DNA from: Stutzerimonas urumqiensis
GTDB taxonomy: Bacteria; Pseudomonadota; Gammaproteobacteria; Pseudomonadales; Pseudomonadaceae
NCBI RefSeq assembly: GCF_003640395.1
Contig: NZ_RBZQ01000010.1
Location: forward strand, 62,001 to 126,000
Length of the DNA: 64,000 nucleotides
Direction: 5' to 3'
Shown: piece by piece, positions 57,418-64,000 of the stretch
Position numbering within the stretch: the stretch's first letter is position 1
Layout of the letters: each line of letters starts with the position of its first letter
Translations under genes and position numbers: made by a program
The notes under the pieces: generated by a model
Seen by the model: the letters and a program-made list of their open reading frames with translations, nothing else
What the model was told of the DNA's origin: nothing
Database searches by the model: none

Positions 57418-58773
57418 TCACGCCATTCGTTCGAAATAGGCCATCGCCTCGACATGCGCCGTCTGCGGAAACATGTCGAGCACGCCAGCCTGCCGCAGCC
57501 TGAACCCCTGTCGTCCAAGCGCGGCGGCATCGCGCGCCAGCGTCGCCGGATTGCAGGAAACATAGACCACGCGACGCGCACCGAGCCGGCTCATCTGCTG
57601 CACCAGCTCGAACGCCCCGTCACGCGGCGGATCGAGCAGCACGGCGTCGAAACCGCCGCGCGCCCAGGGCGCATCGGCCAGCGGCTTCGACAGGTCGGCC
57701 TGGTAAAAGTGCGCATGGTCCAGCCCGTTACGCTCGGCGTTGCCTGCTGCCCGCTCCACCATGTCCCGCACACCCTCGACACCGATGACCTCGGCACCCT
57801 GACGCGCCAGCGGCAGCGCAAAATTGCCGAGTCCGCAAAACAGATCGAGCACCCGCTCGCCCGGCTGCGGCGCAAGCCAATCGAGCGCCTGATCGATCAT
57901 CGCCTCGTTCACCACCGCGTTGACCTGGACGAAATCGCCCGGCCGCCACGCGAGCGTCAGGTCCCAGCGCTCCAGCCGATAGCCGAGTGGCTGCGCCGGC
58001 CCGGCGGGCTCCGGTGCGCCAGCGCCCTGTAGCCAGAGCTGCGCCTGATGGGCGTCGCAAAAGGCCCGCAGGCGCTGGATGTCTTCCGGCGGCAGCGGCG
58101 TGACGTGCCTGATCAGAAGGGCCTGCGCCGTTCCACTGAACAACTCCACATGGCCGATCGCGCGGGGGTTGGCCAATGCCCTCAAGGCGTCGGGTAACGC
58201 CAACGCCAGGGATTGCAAGGGCTGTACCAGAACGGGGCATTCGGTAAGCGCGACGATGCGCTGGCTGGCCGCGGCACGAAAGCCCACCTCCAGCCGGCCC
58301 GCGGCGTCATCCCAGCGAACCGCCAGGCGCGCGCGGCGGCGGTAGCCGAACGCCGGCCCGGTCAGGGGTTCTGCCCAACGCTCGGGCACCAGTTCGGCGA
58401 AGCGCTGGAGCTGGTCGGCCAGCGTGCGCTGTTTGAGGGCTAGCTGATCGGCATGCGTCGCATGCTGGAGCGTGCAGCCGCCGCAATCGCGGGCGTGTCG
58501 GCATCGCTCTGGCTGACGCGCCGGGCTCGCCTCGATGAGTCGTTCCAGGCGGGCATCGACCACCTGGCTACGCGCGCCCAGCACGCGAACCTCGGCCTGC
58601 TCGCCCGGCAGCACGCCCTCGACGAACCAGGTGCGGCCGTCGTGAAAGGCGATGCCCCGCCCGTCGTGGGCGAGGCGCTCGATCGTCAGGGTCTGTTTCT
58701 TGCCCGTCGGCACGCCGGGTTTGCGCCCGCCGCCGGCGGGCTGGAAGCGCAGGCTCGGGCTGCGTCTGGCCAT
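57418..58773 (-). CDS. rlmD: 23S rRNA (uracil-1939-C5)-methyltransferase RlmD
   Basis: Methylates U1939 of 23S rRNA. 451 residues: an N-terminal TRAM domain (about 20-80), a 4Fe-4S cluster motif [15 protein letters not shown], a Rossmann AdoMet domain ([15 protein letters not shown]) and the catalytic Cys in [13 protein letters not shown]. Single gene in the relA-rlmD-cysM run. The start at 58773 ([15 protein letters not shown]) is the first in frame. Confidence 0.96.
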   Translation of the reverse strand: MARRSPSLRFQPAGGGRKPGVPTGKKQTLTIERLAHDGRGIAFHDGRTWFVEGVLPGEQAEVRVLGARSQVVDARLERLIEASPARQPERCRHARDCGGCTLQHATHADQLALKQRTLADQLQRFAELVPERWAEPLTGPAFGYRRRARLAVRWDDAAGRLEVGFRAAASQRIVALTECPVLVQPLQSLALALPDALRALANPRAIGHVELFSGTAQALLIRHVTPLPPEDIQRLRAFCDAHQAQLWLQGAGAPEPAGPAQPLGYRLERWDLTLAWRPGDFVQVNAVVNEAMIDQALDWLAPQPGERVLDLFCGLGNFALPLARQGAEVIGVEGVRDMVERAAGNAERNGLDHAHFYQADLSKPLADAPWARGGFDAVLLDPPRDGAFELVQQMSRLGARRVVYVSCNPATLARDAAALGRQGFRLRQAGVLDMFPQTAHVEAMAYFERMA

Positions 58774-58826
58774 CTGGAATAACCTGCTGATACCGCTTGG
58801 GAATGGCGGACGGGCCGCCGGTCACG

Positions 58827-59729
58827 TCACTTCGGTTCGTCGTACACACCGGTGGAGAGGTAACGGTCGCCGCGGTCGCAAATGATCGCGACGATCACCG
58901 CGTTCTCCACCTCGCGAGACAGCCGTAGCGCCGCCGCCACCGCGCCGCCCGACGACACGCCGCAGAAGATGCCTTCCTCGCGCGCCAGCCGACGCATCAC
59001 CTCCTCCGCCTCGGCCTGCGACATGTCGACGATGCGATCGACGCGATCGCGCTGGTAGATCTTCGGCAGGTACGCCTCAGGCCAGCGCCGGATACCGGGG
59101 ATCGCCGCGCCCTCCATCGGTTGCAGGCCGACGATCTGGATACCGGGATTGCGCTCCTTGAGGTAGCGCGAGACGCCCATGATGGTGCCGGTGGTGCCCA
59201 TCGAGCTGACGAAATGGGTAATGGTGCCGTGGGTCTGCTGCCAGATTTCCGGGCCGGTGCTGGCGTAGTGCGCCTCGGGGTTGTCGCCGTTGCCGAACTG
59301 GTCCAGCACCTTGCCGCGCCCTTCGGCCTGCATCTTCACGGCCAGATCGCGCGCACCTTCCATGCCCTCTTCCTGGCTCACCAGGATCAGCTCGGCGCCG
59401 TAGGCGGTCATCGCCGCCTTGCGTTCGGCGCTGGAGTTGTCCGGCATGATCAGCACCATGCGGTAGCCCTTGATCGCCGCCGCCATCGCCAGGGCGATGC
59501 CGGTGTTGCCGGAGGTCGCTTCGATCAGCGTGTCGCCGGGTGCGATGTCCCCGCGCGCTTCGGCGCGGGCGATCATCGACAGGGCCGGGCGGTCCTTCAC
59601 CGAGCCCGCCGGGTTGTTGCCTTCCAGTTTCAACAGCAGGGTGTTGCTCGTCTGGCCGGGAAGTCGTTGCAGGCGAACCAGCGGCGTGTGGCCGACGCAG
59701 TCGGCGATGGTGGGGTATGCGGTGGTCAT
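58827..59729 (-). CDS. cysM: Cysteine synthase B
   Basis: PLP enzyme that makes cysteine from O-acetylserine and sulfide or thiosulfate. 300 residues from ATG at 59729 (MTTAYPTIADCVG); the frame continues upstream without support. PLP Lys is in NNPAGSVKDRP, with SGNTGIALA and GTTGTIMG phosphate-binding loops. The CysM-type signature and the lack of a cysE neighbour fit isozyme B. Divergent from gacS. Confidence 0.96.
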   Translation of the reverse strand: MTTAYPTIADCVGHTPLVRLQRLPGQTSNTLLLKLEGNNPAGSVKDRPALSMIARAEARGDIAPGDTLIEATSGNTGIALAMAAAIKGYRMVLIMPDNSSAERKAAMTAYGAELILVSQEEGMEGARDLAVKMQAEGRGKVLDQFGNGDNPEAHYASTGPEIWQQTHGTITHFVSSMGTTGTIMGVSRYLKERNPGIQIVGLQPMEGAAIPGIRRWPEAYLPKIYQRDRVDRIVDMSQAEAEEVMRRLAREEGIFCGVSSGGAVAAALRLSREVENAVIVAIICDRGDRYLSTGVYDEPK

Positions 59730-59927
59730 GGCGGGCGTTCCACGGCAGAAAAAAGGCGCACATGATAGCGGCATTCGATGCGAGGCCGCAGCCATCGCGC
59801 CGGACGGCAGCCCCGACCGACCTGGCGGTCACGCACGAAGGCATTCGAAGCCGCGCCGCCGCGCACGGGCAGATTCCCGCCAGCCGAGTCGCTACACTAG
59901 CGCGCTCTCCAGCGAAGGAACCCCATC

Positions 59928-62675
59928 GTGCTCAGAGACCTGGGAATCAAAGGCCGTGTGCTCGCGCTCACGCTGCTGCCGTGCATCGTGCTGGCGATCG
60001 TGCTGGGCGGCTATTTCACCTGGATGCGGCTGCAGGACATGCGCCTGCAATTGAACGAGCACGGCCGCGTGGTCGCCGAGCAACTCGCCCCCCTGACCGC
60101 CCCGGCAATCGCCCAGGGTTATGACAATCGCCTGCAACGCATCCTGGTACAGGTGCTCGATCAGCCCGACGTGCGTGCGGTCACCGTGCTGGACCCGCGC
60201 CGCAACCGCCTCGCCCACGCCGGCCCGACCATGCTCACCCCGCCGCCACCGAGCGATCCGGAAGGCCTGACGCTGGTCAACGGCGAGCAGAGCACGCGCA
60301 TCCTCATGCCGGTCCTGGGCAGGCACCTGAACCTCGCCGAGGACAGCCGCACCAACGATATCCGCCTGCTCGGCTGGCTGGAGCTGGAGCTGTCGCACCA
60401 GGCCACGCTGGTACGCGGCTACCGCAATCTGCTGGCCAGCCTCCTGTTGATCGGCGCGAGCCTGATCGTCACGGCCATCCTCGCGCTGCGCATGAGCGGC
60501 GCGATCAGCCGGCCGCTCCAGCGCATCAAGCTGGCGGTCGCCCAGCTCAAGGACGGCCATCTGGAAACCCGCCTGCCGCCGCTCGGCAGCCACGAGATGG
60601 ACGAACTCGGCGCCGGCATCAATCGCATGGCCGAAGCCCTGCTCAGCGCCCGCGAGGAGTTGCAGCAAAGCATCGACCAGGCCACCGAAGACGTCCGCCA
60701 GAACCTGGAAACCATCGAGATCCAGAACATCGAGCTGGACCTCGCCCGCAAGGAGGCGCTGGAGGCCAGCCGCATCAAGTCGGAGTTCCTGGCCAACATG
60801 AGCCATGAGATCCGCACGCCGCTCAACGGCATCCTCGGCTTCACCCACCTGCTCCAGAAGAGCGACCTGACGCCGCGTCAGCAGGATTACCTGTCGACCA
60901 TCGAGAAATCCGCCGACAGCCTGCTGTCGATCATCAACGAGATTCTCGACTTCTCGAAGATCGAGGCCGGCAAACTGGTGCTCGACCACATCCCCTTCAA
61001 CCTGCGCGACCTGATCGAAGACACGCTCACCATCCTGGCGCCGGCGGCGCATGACAAGTCGCTCGAGCTGGTGAGCCTGATCTACCGCGATACCCCGCTG
61101 TCGCTGGTCGGCGATCCACTGCGCCTGAAGCAGGTGCTGACCAACCTGATCAGCAACGCCATCAAGTTCACGCACGAAGGTTCGATCGTGGTCCGCGCGA
61201 TGGTCGAGGACGATCACCCCGACCGCGCGCAGCTACGCATCAGCGTGCAGGACACCGGCATCGGCCTCACCGACATGGACCTTCGCGCGCTGTTCCAGGC
61301 CTTCAGCCAGGCGGACAACTCCCTGTCTCGCCAACCCGGCGGTACCGGGCTGGGGCTGGTGATTTCCAAACGGCTGATCGAGCAGATGGGCGGCGAGATC
61401 GGCGTCGACAGCATTCCCGACGAAGGCTCCGATTTCTGGATCAGCCTCAACCTGCCCAAAGCACGGGAAGACATCGAGGACATGCCGCGACTGGCGCTGG
61501 CCGGCCATCGCGCGGCGCTGTTCGAAGCCCACCCGCTGGCGCGCCAGGCGTTGCTGCACCAGCTCGAGGACTGCGGCCTGGAGGTCGTCACGTTCGACCA
61601 GCTCGACCACCTGCACGCCGAGGTCGAGCAGGCTCGCCAGAACGGCAAGCCGTTTACCGTCGCGGTCCTCGGCATCACCTGCGAGGACATCGCGCCCCCT
61701 CAGCTCGGCGAGCGAATCCGGGCCTTCGAGCAACTCGGCAGCAAGTCCCTGATGCTGTGCCCGACCACCGAGCTGCCGGCCTATCACGAGGCCTTCCCCG
61801 ATGCGCATGCGCATATCCAGTCCAAACCGGCCTGCACCCGCAAGCTGGAGCGTGCACTGACCGACCTGGTGATGCCGCAGCGCCCGCTCCAGGAGAGCCT
61901 GCCGCCGCCAAGCACCCGTGCGCCGCGCGTGCTGTGCGTCGACGACAACCCGGCGAACCTGCTGCTGGTCAAGACGCTGCTGGGCGACCTCGGTGCCGAG
62001 GTGACCGCCGTGGATAACGGCCATGCGGCGATCGAGGCCGTGCAGCAGGCGAGCTTCGACCTGATCTTCATGGACATCCAGATGCCGATCATGGATGGCC
62101 GGGAAACCACGGTCGCGATCCGCCGCTGGGAAAGCGAAACCGGCACGCCGCCCACGCCGGTCGTGGCCCTGACCGCCCATGCACTGGCCAACGAGAAGCG
62201 CGCCCTGCTGCAAAGCGGCCTCGACGACTACCTCACCAAACCGATCAGCGACCGCCAGCTGTCGCAAGTCGTGCTCAAGTGGACGGGCCTGGCATTGCGC
62301 GGTCAGGCGCCCTACCGCCCGGCACCTCCCTCGCCCGAGCCTGTCCTTAGCGTGCTGGATGCCGAAGAGGGCCTGCGTCTGGCCGCCGGCAAGGCCGATC
62401 TCGCGGCGGACATGCTGAGCATGCTGCTCGGCTCGCTCGGCGACGACCTGCGCATTATCCGCGACGCGCGCGCCACGGGGGACGTCTCGGCGCTGCTCGA
62501 ACGCGTCCATCGCCTGCACGGCGCGACTCGCTACTGCGGCGTGCCGCAACTGCGCGCGGCCTGCCAGCGTAGCGAAACCCTGCTCAAGCAGAGTTCGCCG
62601 GATGCCGCCGGCGCCCTGGACGACCTCGAGGCGGCGATCGAGCGGCTGCGCGAGCATGCCCGCACGACCGCCTGA
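59928..62675 (+). CDS. gacS: Hybrid sensor histidine kinase GacS
   Basis: Tripartite sensor kinase that phosphorylates GacA and controls the small RNAs RsmX/Y/Z, secondary metabolism and biofilm. 915 residues, start GTG at 59928 ([10 protein letters not shown]) after AAGGAA. Two membrane helices (about 10-30 and 165-188) flank a periplasmic domain; then HAMP (about 190-245), HisKA with phosphorylated His293 (SHEIRTP), HATPase (GTGLGLVIS), a receiver with Asp716 (FMDIQMP) and a C-terminal HPt with His861 (VHRLHGAT). All phosphotransfer residues are present. Confidence 0.97.
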   Translation: MLRDLGIKGRVLALTLLPCIVLAIVLGGYFTWMRLQDMRLQLNEHGRVVAEQLAPLTAPAIAQGYDNRLQRILVQVLDQPDVRAVTVLDPRRNRLAHAGPTMLTPPPPSDPEGLTLVNGEQSTRILMPVLGRHLNLAEDSRTNDIRLLGWLELELSHQATLVRGYRNLLASLLLIGASLIVTAILALRMSGAISRPLQRIKLAVAQLKDGHLETRLPPLGSHEMDELGAGINRMAEALLSAREELQQSIDQATEDVRQNLETIEIQNIELDLARKEALEASRIKSEFLANMSHEIRTPLNGILGFTHLLQKSDLTPRQQDYLSTIEKSADSLLSIINEILDFSKIEAGKLVLDHIPFNLRDLIEDTLTILAPAAHDKSLELVSLIYRDTPLSLVGDPLRLKQVLTNLISNAIKFTHEGSIVVRAMVEDDHPDRAQLRISVQDTGIGLTDMDLRALFQAFSQADNSLSRQPGGTGLGLVISKRLIEQMGGEIGVDSIPDEGSDFWISLNLPKAREDIEDMPRLALAGHRAALFEAHPLARQALLHQLEDCGLEVVTFDQLDHLHAEVEQARQNGKPFTVAVLGITCEDIAPPQLGERIRAFEQLGSKSLMLCPTTELPAYHEAFPDAHAHIQSKPACTRKLERALTDLVMPQRPLQESLPPPSTRAPRVLCVDDNPANLLLVKTLLGDLGAEVTAVDNGHAAIEAVQQASFDLIFMDIQMPIMDGRETTVAIRRWESETGTPPTPVVALTAHALANEKRALLQSGLDDYLTKPISDRQLSQVVLKWTGLALRGQAPYRPAPPSPEPVLSVLDAEEGLRLAAGKADLAADMLSMLLGSLGDDLRIIRDARATGDVSALLERVHRLHGATRYCGVPQLRAACQRSETLLKQSSPDAAGALDDLEAAIERLREHARTTA

Positions 62676-62694
62676 GAGGTCCGCCGCACCGATC

Positions 62695-62720
62695 AATGGC
62701 GGTTGCCGGCAACCGTCATT
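62695..62720 (+). terminator. Palindrome after gacS (possible terminator)
   Basis: AATGGCGGTTGCC and GGCAACCGTCATT form a 13-bp palindrome with no loop and a single G-U pair, 20 bp after the gacS stop. The following T content is poor, so termination would be inefficient. Confidence 0.45.
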
Positions 62721-62778
62721 GCTGGATAAATAGCCAGTTCTAAATCGGCGCCTGCCGACCTGACGAACCGGACGTTCG

Positions 62779-64000
62779 ATGCGCCAAGCCCTGGAAAACC
62801 CCTTCTATTACCTGGACAACTTCCAGCGCGTGCTCGGCTGGGTGGCCGAGCATCACGGCGACCTGCTGGTCGAATCCGAACAGGCCTTCCTCGATCGCTT
62901 CGCTACCCTGCCCGAGCCATCCCGCGCGCTGCTGGTGCGCATGGTCATGCGCAAGGGCGAGCTGTTTCGTACCGGCAAGCTGCGCTACGCCGAAATCGGC
63001 TGCCCGCTGCGGGCCAGCGAGCCGCTGATCGAGCAAGGCTGGGTCGACCCCGCGCCATTGCTGACGCTGGAGGAGCTGTTCGGCCTGCTGCGCAAGCATG
63101 AACTGGCGCAGAGCCTCGGCGCCCTCGCCTTGCAACATCTGCGCAAGGCCGAGCTGTATGCCCGGCTGAGCGACGCGCACAACGAGCCGCGTGCCTTCGA
63201 GCAGTGGTGCCAGGCGCTCGACGAGCGCGTGCTGCGGGTGCGGATCGGCGAGCTGTGCGAGCGGCTGCGGTTGATGTTCTTCGGCAACCTGCGGCAGGAC
63301 TGGACCGAGTTCGTGCTGGCCGACCTCGGCATCTTCCGCTATGAGCAGGTGCCGTTCTCGCCCGCCTCCCGCGCCTTCGACAGCCGGCGGGAGCTCGATG
63401 ACTACCTGCATCTGCAGCGGTGCCGCGAGCGTTTCGAAGCCGGCGAGGCCACCGCGTCGGTGTTGGCCGATATTCCTGACAATGCGTTCGACAACCCCTG
63501 GCTCGAGACACGGCGCGGCAAGCTGCTGCTGCGTCTGGGCCAGCAACTCGAGCGAGAAGGCGCCCTGCCCGAGGCACTGCGCGTTCATGCGGGCAACGCC
63601 TACCCTGGCGCACGCAGCCGGGCAGTGCGCGTGCTGGAACGGCTCGAGCAACCCGAGGCCGCCCTGACGCTCGCCCGGCAGGCGGCTCAGGCCCCGGAGA
63701 GCGAGACCGAGGCGCAACAACTGAGCCGGATGATGCCGCGCCTGCAGCGCACGCTGGGCGGCCGGGCCGCGGCGCGCCAGGCCCGCGCGGACGACATCCG
63801 CATGGACTTGGTGCTGCCCTATACAGGGGTTTCAGTGGAACATGCGGTTCGCGCACAGCTCGATCGCCCCGGGGCACCCGTTCATTACGTCGAAAACGCG
63901 CTGATCAACTCGCTGCTCGGGCTGCTCTGCTGGGAGGCGATCTTCGCGCCGTTGCCGGGCGCCTTCTTCCATCCGTTTCACGCCGCGCCCGCCGACCTCG
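62779..64000 (+). CDS. VRR-NUC domain (FAN1-type) nuclease, N-terminal part
   Basis: The frame runs from ATG at 62779 (MRQALENPFYYLDNFQRVLGWV) to the window end without a stop, so the gene is cut off. The N-terminal helical region with SAP/TPR-like repeats and the LRASEPLIEQGWVDPAPLLTL type segment match the bacterial FAN1 homologs; the VRR-NUC nuclease domain itself is not inside the window. FAN1 proteins are structure-specific 5'-flap endonucleases in interstrand cross-link repair. It follows gacS by about 100 bp. Confidence 0.75.
   Translation, partial: MRQALENPFYYLDNFQRVLGWVAEHHGDLLVESEQAFLDRFATLPEPSRALLVRMVMRKGELFRTGKLRYAEIGCPLRASEPLIEQGWVDPAPLLTLEELFGLLRKHELAQSLGALALQHLRKAELYARLSDAHNEPRAFEQWCQALDERVLRVRIGELCERLRLMFFGNLRQDWTEFVLADLGIFRYEQVPFSPASRAFDSRRELDDYLHLQRCRERFEAGEATASVLADIPDNAFDNPWLETRRGKLLLRLGQQLEREGALPEALRVHAGNAYPGARSRAVRVLERLEQPEAALTLARQAAQAPESETEAQQLSRMMPRLQRTLGGRAAARQARADDIRMDLVLPYTGVSVEHAVRAQLDRPGAPVHYVENALINSLLGLLCWEAIFAPLPGAFFHPFHAAPADL

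Noticed and set aside
61233..62696. A long minus-strand frame opposite gacS
   Set aside because: Shadow of the gacS kinase and receiver region with low-complexity Arg/Gln/Gly content.

Overview
The window comes from a high-GC gammaproteobacterium of the genus Pseudomonas in the broad sense; a Stutzerimonas-type relative is plausible, but species cannot be fixed from this sequence. The evidence is gene content and order that closely match Pseudomonas aeruginosa blocks: thrS-infC-rpmI-rplT-pheS-pheT, cysS-glnS-ppiB-lpxH, acnB, rraA-cmaX-crfX-cmpX-sigX-oprF, ppsA/ppsR, pabB-thrH-cysH-cysB, the oprI to lipA-lif block, and mazG-relA-rlmD-cysM-gacS. Nearly all of it is core genome. I see no prophage, insertion sequence, integron, CRISPR array or rRNA operon.

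Layout. 1-6.2 kb: translation operon on the minus strand (thrS, infC with an AUU start, rpmI, rplT, pheS, partial pheT) plus tRNA-Val(GAC). 6.3-9.0 kb: a polyamine-type FAD oxidoreductase and a pair of exported proteins, a C39-like lipoprotein peptidase with TPR repeats and a small membrane protein. 9-14.7 kb: cysS-glnS, ppiB-lpxH, miaE and a DUF1289 gene. 14.9-17.7 kb: a large inverted-repeat element, then acnB. 17.7-22.2 kb: the cell-envelope block rraA, cmaX-crfX-cmpX-sigX-oprF. 22.4-25.7 kb: divergent ppsA and its regulator ppsR. 25.9-32.7 kb: the 2-methylcitrate cluster (GntR regulator-prpB-prpC-acnD-prpF), which lacks prpD. 32.9-36 kb: a three-gene locus of retropepsin-like protein, inactive transglutaminase/7TM protein and ATP-grasp ligase. 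36-44.9 kb: pabB, thrH, cysH, cysB, a universal stress protein, a PanE-like reductase, DAHP synthase, a GNAT protein, oprI and an L,D-transpeptidase. 45-53.3 kb: tesA divergent from an ABC exporter/permease, a GreB-type factor, lipase lipA with foldase lif, and an MltF-like lytic transglycosylase. 53.5-64 kb: DUF2058, mazG, relA, rlmD, cysM, gacS and the start of a VRR-NUC nuclease.

Functional themes are translation and its control, central carbon flux (AcnB, PpsA/PpsR, propionate use through AcnD+PrpF), sulfur assimilation (CysH, CysB, CysM), outer-membrane homeostasis (SigX, CmpX, OprF, OprI, L,D-transpeptidase) and global stress signalling (RelA, GacS). The least understood parts are the C39-like peptidase with its small membrane partner (7.6-9.0 kb), the retropepsin/7TM/ATP-grasp locus (32.9-36 kb), the inverted-repeat element before acnB, and a strong minus-strand terminator in front of oprI that no visible gene explains.
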